64,000 nucleotides of DNA from Nitrobacteraceae bacterium AZCC 2146 (GCA_036924855.1 JBAGRP010000001.1:5754001-5818000); one strand, 5' to 3'; numbered from the stretch's first letter, positions 1 through 9,044 are shown. A program made the numbers and translations. The notes: generated by a model from the letters alone, not told the origin.

Positions 1-2
1 CC

Positions 3-740
3 GGTGCGCATCTGCCGTTCAATTTCGCGCTGCTATCGTCGCCGTGGAATGCGCATGCGATCGGTGAGCTGATCGCGCGATATGAAGCCGCGTTGCCGTT
101 CGGCGCCTGGCCAAACTGGGTGCTGGGCAACCACGATCGTCCGCGCATCGCCAGCCGCGTCGGCGCTGCGCAGGCGCGCGTCGCCGCAATGCTACTACTG
201 ACGCTGAGGGGCACGCCGACGCTGTATTACGGCGACGAGATCGGCATGAAGCAGCTGCCGATCCCGCGGGAACTCGTGCAGGATCCGTTCGAGAAAAACG
301 TGCCGGGCCTCGGCGTTGGTCGCGACGGCTGCCGCACCCCGATGCAATGGGGCGCGACGGAGAATGCCGGCTTTACATCGGGCGAGCCGTGGCTGCCGCT
401 GGCAGAGGATTTTGTCACCGACAATGCTGCCGCGCTCGCCGCCGATCCGCACTCTATCCTCAGCCTGTATGTAAAACTGATCGACCTGCGGAAGCAGACG
501 CCTGAACTGATTTTCGGCAACTACAGCCCGGCGGAAGCCTCCGGAGATATGCTGGCTTACCGACGGTCGTATGACGATCAGACGTTACTGGTCGCGCTGA
601 ATCTCGGCGCCGAACCGACCTCAATGCATCTGGAAGCCGGTGAAGTCCTGCTCTCGACGCAGCTGGATCGCAAAGGCGAAAATGTCTCCGGCGCACTGGA
701 GCTGCGCGGCAATGAAGGCGTGATCGTAAGGCTTCGCTAA
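3..740 (+). CDS. Alpha-glucosidase / GH13 alpha-amylase family enzyme, 5'-truncated
   Basis: This is the C-terminal part of a glycoside hydrolase family 13 enzyme that hydrolyses or transfers alpha-glucosidic bonds. The reading frame is open from the first bases, so the true start lies outside the window; the internal TTG at 93 is not a credible start. GH13 conserved region IV is visible as LGNHDRPR (the NHD at 129-137 holds the transition-state-stabilising Asp), followed by RGTPTLYYGDEIGM. The end is a beta-sandwich-like C-terminal domain. The oligo-1,6-glucosidase/trehalulose-type subgroup fits best, but substrate specificity needs the missing N-terminal barrel. Confidence 0.9.
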   Translation, partial: GAHLPFNFALLSSPWNAHAIGELIARYEAALPFGAWPNWVLGNHDRPRIASRVGAAQARVAAMLLLTLRGTPTLYYGDEIGMKQLPIPRELVQDPFEKNVPGLGVGRDGCRTPMQWGATENAGFTSGEPWLPLAEDFVTDNAAALAADPHSILSLYVKLIDLRKQTPELIFGNYSPAEASGDMLAYRRSYDDQTLLVALNLGAEPTSMHLEAGEVLLSTQLDRKGENVSGALELRGNEGVIVRLR

Positions 741-762
741 AATTCTTTCGTCATTCCGGAAA

Positions 763-788
763 GGCGCCGCCGATGAATCGGCGACGCC
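763..788. terminator. Hairpin between convergent genes
   Basis: A 12-bp stem with one mismatch (GGCGCCGCCGAT against ATCGGCGACGCC, 2-nt loop) lies between the stop of the glycosidase and the stop of the convergent binding-protein gene. There is no clear T-run, so it may be a weak bidirectional terminator or only an RNA stability hairpin. Confidence 0.4.
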
Positions 789-824
789 TGATGGTGTCAG
801 CAACTCGTCAAGCGACGACGCAGC

Positions 825-2423
825 TCAGTCCATGCTGATGGTGGTCAGGTCCTGAAACCAGTGCTGGGCCTGCACGAACTTCTTCACCTTTGGTGACAGC
901 GCGTGCGGGTTGGTGTCGTGCACGACCCAGACCAGTACCGCGTCATCGACGATCAGCGAATGCGCCTGCGCCAGCAATTCGTCCTGCTTCACGGGATCAA
1001 AATTGTTCTTGGCTTCATCGATCAGAGCATCGACCTTCGGGTTCTTGTAGCCGCCCCAGTTCACGCCGACCGGTGCGATCTGCCCGGAGTGGAAGAAGCG
1101 GACGATGGCGTAGAGCGGGTCCGAGGTCACATAGGCGATGTTGTTGGCGGTGATACCGGCCATGCTTTCGTCGGCAGCGCCCTTGCGCCATGCGGTGTAG
1201 AGGACTTCGAGTTCGACGACCTTGAACTCGATGTTGATGCCGATTTCCTTGAAGCTCTGCTGCAGGAATTCGTTCATCGGCAGCGACAGCATCTGGCCGG
1301 TGCCGCCGTTCGCGATGATGAAGGTCGCCTTCAACGGCTTCTCTGGCGAATAGCCGGCTTCCTTCACCAGTTTCTTGGCTTCGGCGAGATCGTATTTGAT
1401 CTTGAAGGTCGGCTTGCCGAACCACGGGTTCGACGGATCGACCTGGCCAATGGCAGGCTTGGCGAGGCCATTCATCAGGCCGACGACGGCGTCGCGGTCG
1501 ATGGCGAGGTTGAGTGCCTTGCGCAGGCGCACGTCGGTCCAGGGCGAACCCGGCAGCACGCTGAGATGATAATTCCAGACGTGTGGCGTGACGTTGTCGA
1601 CGATCTTCATGCCCGCCGACTTCAACTGCGGCACGGCGTCCGGCGCCGGCGTTTCGATCAGGTCGACCTGTCCGGCCAGCAGCGCGTTGGTGCGCGTCAG
1701 GGCTTCCGGCATCGGCACCAGAACGAGCTTGTCGACTTTCGGAATCCGCTTCTTATCCCAGTAATCGGCGTTCTTGCTGAGCTCGGCGAGTTCGCGCGGC
1801 ACGAGCTTTGTCAGTTTGAATGGGCCGGTGCCGGAGGGCTGTGCCGCGAACTTGTCCCAGTCCTTGCCGAGCTTTTCATATTGCGCGGGGCTGGAGACCA
1901 GGAACCAGAGCATCTGATAGGGGAAAAACGAATCGACGGCTTTGGTCGTGATTTCGACGGTGGAATCATCAATCTTGGCGTAGCTGGCGACCGAGGGCAG
2001 GCGAGTCTTGACCTGCGCGCTCTGGCGCTTGTCGAACTGCGGTGCCTTCTCGTTCAGCACCTTGTCGAGATTCCACACCACGGCGTCGGCGTTGAAGTCG
2101 CTGCCGTCGTGAAACTTGACGCCCTTGCGCAAGGTGAAGCGCCACTTGGTCTTGTCGGCGGGATCGACCTTCCATTCGGTGGCAAGACCGGGGATCAGCT
2201 TGCCCGGGCGATCGGAAACGTCCATTTCCCAGGCGACGAGCGGATCGTAGATCGTGTAGCCGGTGAACTGGTAGGCGCCGGCGCCGCGGTCGGGCTGGCC
2301 CGTGGTCAGCGGGATGTCCGCCATCGAGATGCCATAGCGCACCACCGATTCGGCTTGCGCCGGTGCGGCCGCACCTATGATGGCGGCGATGGCCGCAACA
2401 AAAAACGAACTCCGAACACGCAT
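825..2423 (-). CDS. ABC transporter substrate-binding protein, peptide/opine family (SBP_bac_5)
   Basis: Periplasmic solute receptor of a Dpp/Opp-type ABC importer, 532 residues. I chose the ATG at 2423 because it gives a proper Sec signal peptide (MRVRSSFFVAAIAAIIGAAA, with the AQA cleavage motif just after); an upstream in-frame start would place 12 odd residues before it. Family hallmarks include KFHDGSDFNADAVVWNLDKV near residue 95 and a C-terminal ALSPKVKKFVQ segment. It is clearly paralogous to the divergent gene at 2630 (shared ADIP-T-GQPD motif after the signal peptide). No permease lies on its own side, so it probably feeds the permeases encoded to the right. A sigma-54-type promoter lies just upstream. 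Confidence 0.93.
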   Translation of the reverse strand: MRVRSSFFVAAIAAIIGAAAPAQAESVVRYGISMADIPLTTGQPDRGAGAYQFTGYTIYDPLVAWEMDVSDRPGKLIPGLATEWKVDPADKTKWRFTLRKGVKFHDGSDFNADAVVWNLDKVLNEKAPQFDKRQSAQVKTRLPSVASYAKIDDSTVEITTKAVDSFFPYQMLWFLVSSPAQYEKLGKDWDKFAAQPSGTGPFKLTKLVPRELAELSKNADYWDKKRIPKVDKLVLVPMPEALTRTNALLAGQVDLIETPAPDAVPQLKSAGMKIVDNVTPHVWNYHLSVLPGSPWTDVRLRKALNLAIDRDAVVGLMNGLAKPAIGQVDPSNPWFGKPTFKIKYDLAEAKKLVKEAGYSPEKPLKATFIIANGGTGQMLSLPMNEFLQQSFKEIGINIEFKVVELEVLYTAWRKGAADESMAGITANNIAYVTSDPLYAIVRFFHSGQIAPVGVNWGGYKNPKVDALIDEAKNNFDPVKQDELLAQAHSLIVDDAVLVWVVHDTNPHALSPKVKKFVQAQHWFQDLTTISMD

Positions 2424-2464
2424 GAACCAGCTCCATAGGGGTGGGATAATGTCGGCCAAATACC

Positions 2465-2480
2465 TGCAAACTTGATGCCA
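2465..2480 (-). promoter_or_regulatory. Sigma-54 (-24/-12) promoter for the leftward binding-protein gene
   Basis: Read on the minus strand the site is TGGCATCAAGTTTGCA. It carries the invariant GG and GC separated by exactly 10 bases, and closely fits the RpoN consensus TGGCAYR-N4-TTGCW. It lies about 43 bases upstream of the start codon at 2423. Its partner on the other strand is at 2561-2576. Confidence 0.75.
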
Positions 2481-2560
2481 GATTAGGCAGCACGTCTCTT
2501 ATGTGTGCCAGTTGGACGCAGTGCCGCAGCTCGAGTCATTGGGGCTCGTATTGCCACCCG

Positions 2561-2576
2561 TGGCACAAGCGTTGCA
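2561..2576 (+). promoter_or_regulatory. Sigma-54 (-24/-12) promoter for the ABC-amidase operon
   Basis: TGGCACAAGCGTTGCA matches the RpoN consensus with GG-N10-GC spacing. It lies 53 bases upstream of the ATG at 2630. Sigma-54 promoters need an enhancer-binding activator such as NtrC; the 80 bases between the two divergent promoters are the likely place for its site, but I could not identify a convincing NtrC box there. Confidence 0.8.
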
Positions 2577-2629
2577 TAAGAATTAGCCAATTCGGCCGAG
2601 TCATCCAAATCCACGAGGGACTGATTACG

Positions 2630-4297
2630 ATGCGTATCGAGAAACCAACCAAGAGCCGCCTCGCGACGGCGATCATGATGCTGACCATGGCGACAGCAAT
2701 CACGCTGCCGCAGATCGCTCGCGCCGAGACGGTGCTGCGCATCGGCATGACCGCCGCCGACATTCCGCGCACACTCGGCCAGCCCGACCAGGGTTTTGAA
2801 GGTAACCGCTTCACCGGCAACACGATGTATGACGGCCTGACCGGCTGGGACCTTTCCTCCGCCACCAAGGCGAGCATTGTGATCCCCGCTCTGTCCACCG
2901 AATGGAAGGTGGATGACGCCGACAAGAAGAAGTGGACCTTCAAGCTGCGCCCCGGCGTCACCTTCCATGACGGATCGGCCTTCAATGCCGACGCCGTGGT
3001 CTGGAATGTCGAGAAGGTGCTGAAGCAGGATGCGCCGCAGTTCGATGCCAGCCAGGTCGGCGTCACCGCGTCGCGCATGCCGACGCTGGTCTCCGCCAAG
3101 AAGATCGACGACATGACTGTCGAGCTGACCACCAAGGAGCCTGACTCTTTCCTGCCGATCAACCTCACCAACCTCTTTATGGTGAGCCCGACCAAGTGGC
3201 AGGCCTTCTTCGACAAGGCCGAAGGCGCCGACGCCAAGGCGAAATCGCAGGCCGCATGGGCAGCGTTCGCCCGCGAGCCCGCCGGCACCGGTCCGTGGAA
3301 GATGTTGAAGTTCACGCCGCGCGAGCGTCTCGAACTGGCGAAGAACGACAGCTATTGGAACAAGGACCGCATCCCCAAGGTCGACAAGATGCTGCTGCTG
3401 CCGATGCCTGAAGCCAACGCCCGCACCGCGGCGCTGCTCTCCGGGCAGGTCGACTGGATCGAGGCGCCGGCGCCCGATGCGGTCAAGGAAATCACCGCGC
3501 GCGGCTTCAAGATCGAGAAGAACGAACAGCCGCATGTCTGGCCGTGGCAGTTCTCGCGCGTCGAAGGCTCGCCGTGGAACGACATTCGCGTCCGCCAGGC
3601 CGCCAATCTCTGCGTCGATCGTGAAGGTCTTAAAGATGGTCTGCTTGCCGGCTTGATGGTGCCGGCCTCTGGCACCTTCGAGCCCGGCCATCCCTGGCGC
3701 GGCAAGCCGACCTTCCAGATCAAGTATGACCTGCCGGCCGCGCAGAAGCTGATGAAGGACGCCGGCTTCGGCCCGACCAAGAAGCTCAGCGTGAAGATCC
3801 AGACCTCGGCATCGGGCTCCGGCCAGATGCTGCCGCTGCCGATGAATGAATATCTGCAGCAGGCGTTGGCGGAGTGCTACTTCGACGTCAAGCTCGACGT
3901 TATCGAGTGGAACACGCTGTTCACCAATTGGCGGCGCGGCGTCAAGGATGCCAGCGCCAACGGCTCCGATGCCACCAACGTGACCTATGCGGCGATGGAC
4001 CCGTTCTTCGCGCTGGTGCGCTTCCTGCAGTCGTCGATGGCGCCGCCGGTTTCCAACAACTGGGGCTACATCAACAATCCGAAGTTCGACGAGTTGGTGA
4101 CCAAGGCCCGCACCACTTTCGATCCCGCGGCGCGTGACGAGGCCCTGGCCGAATTGAACGCCGCGTCGATCGACGACGCCGCGTTCCTCTACGTCGCCCA
4201 CGACGTCGGGCCGCGTGCGCTGAGCCCGAAGATCAAGGGCTTTGTGCAGCCGAAGAGCTGGTTCGTCGACTTCTCGCCGGTGTCGATGACGCCGTAA
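2630..4297 (+). CDS. ABC transporter substrate-binding protein, peptide/opine family (SBP_bac_5)
   Basis: Periplasmic receptor of 555 residues heading an import operon. The start is the ATG at 2630: it follows a GAGGGA ribosome-binding site and opens a signal peptide (MRIEKPTKSRLATAIMMLTM, cleavage near QIARA). The ORF can be read back to 2501, but that stretch overlaps the sigma-54 promoter and looks non-coding. Family features include TFHDGSAFNADAVVWNVEKV, GTGPWKMLKF and the C-terminal ALSPKIKGFVQPKSWF. Two permeases, two ATPases and an amidase follow on the same strand, so the ligand is probably an amide-containing compound; that is inference. Confidence 0.94.
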   Translation: MRIEKPTKSRLATAIMMLTMATAITLPQIARAETVLRIGMTAADIPRTLGQPDQGFEGNRFTGNTMYDGLTGWDLSSATKASIVIPALSTEWKVDDADKKKWTFKLRPGVTFHDGSAFNADAVVWNVEKVLKQDAPQFDASQVGVTASRMPTLVSAKKIDDMTVELTTKEPDSFLPINLTNLFMVSPTKWQAFFDKAEGADAKAKSQAAWAAFAREPAGTGPWKMLKFTPRERLELAKNDSYWNKDRIPKVDKMLLLPMPEANARTAALLSGQVDWIEAPAPDAVKEITARGFKIEKNEQPHVWPWQFSRVEGSPWNDIRVRQAANLCVDREGLKDGLLAGLMVPASGTFEPGHPWRGKPTFQIKYDLPAAQKLMKDAGFGPTKKLSVKIQTSASGSGQMLPLPMNEYLQQALAECYFDVKLDVIEWNTLFTNWRRGVKDASANGSDATNVTYAAMDPFFALVRFLQSSMAPPVSNNWGYINNPKFDELVTKARTTFDPAARDEALAELNAASIDDAAFLYVAHDVGPRALSPKIKGFVQPKSWFVDFSPVSMTP

Positions 4298-4330
4298 CCG
4301 CCGAGGTAGTCTAAAACCGAGTTGCGCTTC

Positions 4331-4460
4331 CTCCCTCTCCCCGACGGGGAGAGGTGGCTTCGCGAAGCGAAGACGGGTGAGGGGGCGGCCTCTCAATTTT
4401 CGAACGCCCCTCATCCGACGCGGACTTCGTCCGCGCCACCTTCTCCCCGCAGGGAGAAGA
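4331..4460. repeat. Intergenic palindromic repeat element
   Basis: A stretch of stacked hairpins between two operon genes: a perfect 10-bp stem with a single-base loop (CCTCTCCCCG-A-CGGGGAGAGG), a GCTTCGCGAAGC palindrome, GCGGACTTCGTCCGC, and a second CTCCCC/GGGAG pair at the end. It resembles the REP-like elements common in Bradyrhizobiaceae intergenic DNA. It may set relative expression of the receptor and the downstream permeases. Confidence 0.65.
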
Positions 4461-4505
4461 AAAAAGAGCTGCTCCGGCTCTGTGTTACTAAACCGAAGGT
4501 GATCA

Positions 4506-5459
4506 GTGTTCGTCTATATCGCTCGGCGTATCGTCTATGTGATCCCGATCGTCGTCAGCGTGGCGCTGGTGTGCTTCCTGCTGGTGCACATCACGCCCGG
4601 TGATCCGCTGGTCGCCATTCTCCCCGCCGACGCGTCGCAGGAACTCGCGGCGCAACTGCGCATTGCCTATGGCTTCGATCGGCCGCTACCCGTGCAGTTC
4701 GGGTTGTGGCTGTGGCGCGCAGTGCATGGCGATCTCGGCAGTTCCATCGCCACCGGCCGCCCGGTGCTCGCCGAAGTCTTGCGCGCGGTCGGCAACACCG
4801 TAACGCTGGCGATTGCCGCGGCTATGATCGGTTTCACGCTCGGCCTGTTCTTCGGCCTGATCGCTGGCTATTTCCGCGACACCTGGGTCGACAAGGTCGC
4901 GACCTCGATCGCGATTGCTGGCGTGTCCGTGCCGCATTACTGGCTCGGCATGGTGCTGGTCATCATCTTCTCGGTGCAGCTGAACTGGCTGCCCGCGGTC
5001 GGCGCCGGGCCGGGTGGCTCCGGCTCCTGGGGCTGGGACTGGGAGCACATCAAATATCTCGTGCTGCCGGCCATCACCACGTCCGTCATTCCGATGGGCA
5101 TCATCACCCGCACCGTGCGCGCGCTGACCGGCGACATCCTCTCGCAGGATTTCGTCGAAGCTTTGCGCGCCAAGGGTCTGCGCGAAACAAAAGTGTTTCG
5201 TCACGTCATCAAGAACGCCGCGCCGACCGCGCTGGCGGTGATGGGGCTTCAATTGGGTTATATGCTCGGCGGTTCTATCCTGATCGAGACGGTGTTTTCC
5301 TGGCCGGGCTCCGGTTTGTTGCTGAACTCCGCGATCTTCCAGCGCGACCTGCCGCTGCTGCAGGGCACGATCCTGGTGCTGGCGCTGTTCTTTGTTTTCC
5401 TCAATCTCCTGGTCGATATCGCGCAAGCCGCGATCGATCCGCGCATCAAGCGGAGCTGA
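4506..5459 (+). CDS. ABC transporter permease, DppB/OppB type
   Basis: Inner-membrane permease of 317 residues with a GTG start at 4506. The N-terminus (MFVYIARRIVYVIPIVVSVA, then FLLVHITPGDP) is diagnostic of DppB/OppB proteins. About six membrane segments are visible. The EAA-type loop that contacts the ATPase is at EALRAKGLRETKVFRHVIKNA (residues about 218-238). It should pair with the DppC-type permease encoded immediately downstream. Confidence 0.94.
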   Translation: MFVYIARRIVYVIPIVVSVALVCFLLVHITPGDPLVAILPADASQELAAQLRIAYGFDRPLPVQFGLWLWRAVHGDLGSSIATGRPVLAEVLRAVGNTVTLAIAAAMIGFTLGLFFGLIAGYFRDTWVDKVATSIAIAGVSVPHYWLGMVLVIIFSVQLNWLPAVGAGPGGSGSWGWDWEHIKYLVLPAITTSVIPMGIITRTVRALTGDILSQDFVEALRAKGLRETKVFRHVIKNAAPTALAVMGLQLGYMLGGSILIETVFSWPGSGLLLNSAIFQRDLPLLQGTILVLALFFVFLNLLVDIAQAAIDPRIKRS

Positions 5460-5478
5460 CCATGCTGGACCTGAACCC

Positions 5479-6366
5479 ATGACCGCGATGACAGACACCG
5501 CGCTGCAGGCCGCTCCCGCCAGCAAGGCGCGCGGCTACTGGGCCACGGTTGGCCGCCGCATTATCCGCGACAAGGTCAGCATGGCCTGCGCATTCATCCT
5601 GCTGCTGATCTTCCTCGCGGCGATCTTCGCGCCGTATCTGCATCTCGCCGATCCCTATCAGGGCTCGATGATCCGCCGGCTGCGCTTCATCGGCACGCCG
5701 AATTATCCGCTCGGCACCGATGAACTCGGCCGCGACATGCTGGCGCGGCTGATCTATGGCGGCCGGCTGTCGCTGCTGATCGGCATCCTGCCAGTCATCC
5801 TCGCCTTCGTTATTGGCACGTCGCTGGGCCTCGTCGCGGGTTATGTCGGCGGCAAGGTCAACACTGCGATCATGCGCACCGTCGATATCTTCTACGCCTT
5901 CCCCTCGGTGCTGCTGGCCATCGCCATCTCCGGCGCGCTTGGTGCCGGCATCGTCAATTCCATCGTCTCGCTGACCATCGTATTCGTGCCGCAGATCACC
6001 CGCGTCGCCGAAAGCGTCACCACCGGCGTACGCAACATGGATTTTGTCGAAGCCGCCCGCGCCTCCGGCGCCGGCGCCTTCACCATCATGCGGGTGCACA
6101 TGCTTGGCAATGTGCTGGGCACCATCTTCGTTTATGCGACGGGCCTGATTTCGGTGTCGATGATCCTGGCCGCCGGCCTGTCCTTCCTCGGGCTCGGCAC
6201 AAAACCGCCGGAGCCGGAATGGGGCCTGATGCTGAATACTTTGCGCACCGCAATCTACGTCAATCCATGGGTCGCGGCATTGCCCGGCGTGATGATCTTC
6301 GCGGTGTCGATCTGTTTCAACTTGCTGAGCGATGGCATGCGCAGCGCCATGGACATCCGGAACTGA
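5479..6366 (+). CDS. ABC transporter permease, DppC/OppC type
   Basis: Second permease subunit, 295 residues from the ATG at 5479, 19 bases after the DppB-type gene; an ATG at 5488 is also possible. Early features are a membrane segment followed by PNYPLGTDELGRDMLARLIYG, the conserved DppC motif, and the EAA-like loop VEAARASGAGAFTIMRVHMLGN. About six membrane helices are present. It forms the heterodimeric channel with the preceding gene product. Confidence 0.94.
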   Translation: MTAMTDTALQAAPASKARGYWATVGRRIIRDKVSMACAFILLLIFLAAIFAPYLHLADPYQGSMIRRLRFIGTPNYPLGTDELGRDMLARLIYGGRLSLLIGILPVILAFVIGTSLGLVAGYVGGKVNTAIMRTVDIFYAFPSVLLAIAISGALGAGIVNSIVSLTIVFVPQITRVAESVTTGVRNMDFVEAARASGAGAFTIMRVHMLGNVLGTIFVYATGLISVSMILAAGLSFLGLGTKPPEPEWGLMLNTLRTAIYVNPWVAALPGVMIFAVSICFNLLSDGMRSAMDIRN

Positions 6367-6370
6367 TGTC

Positions 6371-7438
6371 ATGAATGAAATCATCGAACCCATCGACAAG
6401 CTTGAACCGCTTCCGGATATCGGCGGCGTCGCGCAGCCGCTGCTGCAGGTCAACGGCCTGACAAAACATTTTCCGGTGCGCGGCGGGCTGTTCGCGCCGA
6501 GCAAGACGGTGCGCGCGGTGGACGACGTGTCGTTCTCTATCGCCAAGGGCGAGACCGTCGGTATCGTCGGCGAATCCGGCTGCGGCAAGTCGACCACCGC
6601 GCGGCTGCTGATGCATCTGATGCCGCGCAACTCCGGCGATATCATCTATGACGGCCGCCAGGTCGGTCGCGAACTGAGCTTGCGCGAGTTGCGTCGCGGT
6701 ATGCAGATGGTGTTTCAGGATAGCTACGCCTCGCTGAATCCGCGCCTGACCATCGAAGAATCGATCGCGTTCGGGCCGAAGGTACACGGCATGGCCGAGG
6801 GTACCTCGCGCGCACTGGCGCGCGAACTGCTCGGCAAGGTGGGTTTGCGGCCGGAGAATTTCGCCAACCGCTATCCGCACGAGATTTCCGGTGGCCAGCG
6901 CCAGCGCGTCAACATCGCCCGTGCGCTCGCCTTGTCGCCGCGCCTCGTGATTCTCGATGAAGCGGTGTCCGCACTCGACAAATCGGTCGAGGCGCAGGTG
7001 CTCAATCTGCTGGTCGATCTGAAGCGCGAATTCGGCCTGACCTATCTGTTCATCAGCCACGATCTCAACGTTGTCCGCTACATTTCCGATCGCGTGCTGG
7101 TGATGTATCTCGGTGAAGTCGTCGAGCTCGGCCCGGTGGACGAGGTCTGGGACGCCCCGGCGCATCCCTATACGCGAGCGCTGCTGGCGGCGATGCCGTC
7201 ATCCGATCCCGACAACCGAACCCAGACGCCGCCGATCACCGGCGATCCGCCGAATCCGATCGATCCGCCGTCGGGCTGCCGCTTCCACACCCGCTGTCCC
7301 TATGCCGAACCGCTATGCGGCGAAGCGACGCCGAAGCTGACCGAACTCACCGCGACGGGCCATCAGGCCGCCTGCTACATGGCTATCCCCGGCTCAGGCC
7401 ACAGCCTTGCGCCACCCAAGGGAGTAACTCTCGCATGA
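6371..7438 (+). CDS. ABC transporter ATP-binding protein, DppF/OppF type
   Basis: Cytoplasmic ATPase of 355 residues. Walker A is GESGCGKST, the signature is SGGQRQRV, Walker B is LVILDEA, and the H-loop is FISHDLNV. A C-terminal oligopeptide-transporter domain has the Cys-containing motif CRFHTRCPYAEPLC, typical of the OppF/DppF branch. The ATG at 6371 lies 4 bases after the permease stop and was preferred over the earlier in-frame start at 6332 that overlaps it. Its stop overlaps the start of the next gene by 4 bases. Confidence 0.94.
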   Translation: MNEIIEPIDKLEPLPDIGGVAQPLLQVNGLTKHFPVRGGLFAPSKTVRAVDDVSFSIAKGETVGIVGESGCGKSTTARLLMHLMPRNSGDIIYDGRQVGRELSLRELRRGMQMVFQDSYASLNPRLTIEESIAFGPKVHGMAEGTSRALARELLGKVGLRPENFANRYPHEISGGQRQRVNIARALALSPRLVILDEAVSALDKSVEAQVLNLLVDLKREFGLTYLFISHDLNVVRYISDRVLVMYLGEVVELGPVDEVWDAPAHPYTRALLAAMPSSDPDNRTQTPPITGDPPNPIDPPSGCRFHTRCPYAEPLCGEATPKLTELTATGHQAACYMAIPGSGHSLAPPKGVTLA

Positions 7439-7626
7439 CCAAGCCAACCGCCAGACAGATCAAGGCCATGACCGACGTCGCCGGCCTGCCGGTCGCCGAC
7501 GATGTCGCCGAGCGCATCGCCAATTCGATCGGGCCTGCCTTCGAAGGCTTTGTTGCCGTCGCCGGCACGCTGCCGTTCGATCTCGAGCCCGCGACATTCC
7601 TCGTCGTGCAGAATACGAAAGCCTGA
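7435..7626 (+). CDS. AtzG-like small amidase subunit (DUF4089 type)
   Basis: A 63-residue protein whose ATGA start overlaps the stop of the ATPase gene. It ends 2 bases before the amidase gene, so all three are translationally linked. The length, the helical N-terminus (KAMTDVAGLPVADDVAERI) and the position directly before a GatA/AtzE-like amidase match the AtzG/DUF4089 family. AtzG forms a complex with the 1-carboxybiuret hydrolase AtzE in cyanuric acid metabolism, a role like that of GatC. The assignment rests on size, context and weak motif likeness. Confidence 0.7.
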   Translation: MTKPTARQIKAMTDVAGLPVADDVAERIANSIGPAFEGFVAVAGTLPFDLEPATFLVVQNTKA

Positions 7627-7628
7627 CC

Positions 7629-9044
7629 ATGAGTTCGTCCGAACCCGCACTGCTGTCGCTGACCGAAGTCGCTGATGCGATCGCGCAGAAGAAGATTTCG
7701 TCGCGCGAAGCGACGCAGTCCTGCCTCGACCGCGTCGCGAAGTTTCAGCCGAGCCTCAACGCCTATATGTCGATCGAGACCGAGACTGCGCTCTCGGCCG
7801 CCGATGCGGCCGATGCCGCTTTGGCCAAAGGCCAAAGCAAGGGCGCGCTGCATGGTGTGCCGCTGGCGCACAAGGATATGTATTACGACAAGGGCCACGT
7901 CGTGACCTGCGGCTCCCATATCCGCCGCGATTGGGTCGCCACCACCACCGCGACATCGCTGCAGCGCTTGAAGGATGCCGGCACGGTGCGCCTCGGTTCG
8001 CTGCAGATGGTGGAATTCGCCTATGGTCCGCTTGGCCACAACCAGCATTACGGCGCGGTGCATAATCCCTGGCACGTCGATCACGTCACCGGCGGCTCGT
8101 CGTCGGGCTCCGGCTCGGCGGTTGCGGCACGCCTGACCTTCGCGGCGCTGGGCTCGGACACCGGCGGCTCGATCCGGCTGCCGGCGCATTTCTGCGGCGT
8201 CAGCGGCCTGAAGACAACCGTCGGCCTCGTCAGCCGCGCCGGCGCGATGCCGCTGTCGCAATCGCTCGATACCGTCGGCCCGTTGGCGCGCACCGTTGCG
8301 GATTGCGCTGTCATCACCGGCCTGATGGCCGGCGCCGATCCCGCTGATCCCACCACCAGCACCCGCGCGGTGCCGGACTACATGGCGGCGACGCGCGCGC
8401 CGGTCAAAGGCATGACCGTCGGCATTCCCAAGGCGTTCTACGTTGACGATCTCGATCCCGAGACCGCGACAATTCTGCAAGACACCATCGCCACGCTGAA
8501 AAGCGAAGGCGTCACCATCGTCGAGGTCGATCTGCCGGACCAGCGCCAGCTCACCGCGGCGTGCCAGCTGGTGCTCGCGACGGAAGCCGCGGCCATGCAC
8601 AAGCGCTGGATGATCGAGCGGCCGCAGGATTATGGCGCGCAGGTCCTGATGCGGCTGCAGAACGGATTTGGAATTCCCGGTGTGTCCTATCTGGAAGCGC
8701 TGCGTTGGCGCGGCCCGGCGCTGGCAGCCTATCTCGCCGCGGTCACCGGCACCGACGCCGTACTGGCGCCGGTGTCGCCGGCTGCGGCGCCGACCATCGT
8801 CGAGACCGATGTCGGCAACAGCATGGGTGCCGAAGCGATGATCCAGCGGCTGACGCGCTTCACCCGGCCGATCAACTATCTCGGCCTGCCAGCGCTTTCG
8901 ATCCCGACCGGGTTCACCAAATCCAACATGCCGGTCGGCATGCAACTGATCGGGCGCCCGTTCGATGAGTCGACATTGCTGACGATCGGCGCCGCGTTCC
9001 AACGCGCCACCGACTTCCACGCCAAGTGCCCGGAGCTGGCATGA
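7629..9044 (+). CDS. Amidase, AtzE/GatA-like (amidase signature family)
   Basis: Amidase of 471 residues using a Ser-cisSer-Lys triad. The Lys is in HGVPLAHKDMYY, the cis-Ser region in GGSSSGSGSAVAA, and the nucleophile region in GSDTGGSIRLPA, followed by GVSGLKTT. It hydrolyses an amide bond and probably releases ammonia in the cytoplasm. It is embedded inside an ABC importer operon, preceded by an AtzG-like subunit and followed, with a 4-base ATGA overlap, by the second ATPase gene. This argues that its substrate is what the transporter brings in. It is not GatA of the tRNA amidotransferase, since gatC and gatB are absent. Confidence 0.9.
   Translation: MSSSEPALLSLTEVADAIAQKKISSREATQSCLDRVAKFQPSLNAYMSIETETALSAADAADAALAKGQSKGALHGVPLAHKDMYYDKGHVVTCGSHIRRDWVATTTATSLQRLKDAGTVRLGSLQMVEFAYGPLGHNQHYGAVHNPWHVDHVTGGSSSGSGSAVAARLTFAALGSDTGGSIRLPAHFCGVSGLKTTVGLVSRAGAMPLSQSLDTVGPLARTVADCAVITGLMAGADPADPTTSTRAVPDYMAATRAPVKGMTVGIPKAFYVDDLDPETATILQDTIATLKSEGVTIVEVDLPDQRQLTAACQLVLATEAAAMHKRWMIERPQDYGAQVLMRLQNGFGIPGVSYLEALRWRGPALAAYLAAVTGTDAVLAPVSPAAAPTIVETDVGNSMGAEAMIQRLTRFTRPINYLGLPALSIPTGFTKSNMPVGMQLIGRPFDESTLLTIGAAFQRATDFHAKCPELA

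Noticed and set aside
903..2438. Long open frame on the plus strand opposite the leftward binding protein
   Set aside because: A high-GC mirror ORF; the minus-strand gene has signal peptide and family motifs, the mirror has none.
2483..4414. 643-codon open frame opposite the second binding protein
   Set aside because: Mirror ORF in GC-rich DNA with an Arg/His/Leu-rich meaningless translation.
7629..9044. GatA of the tRNA-dependent amidotransferase
   Set aside because: It sits in an ABC transport operon with an AtzG-like partner and no gatB.
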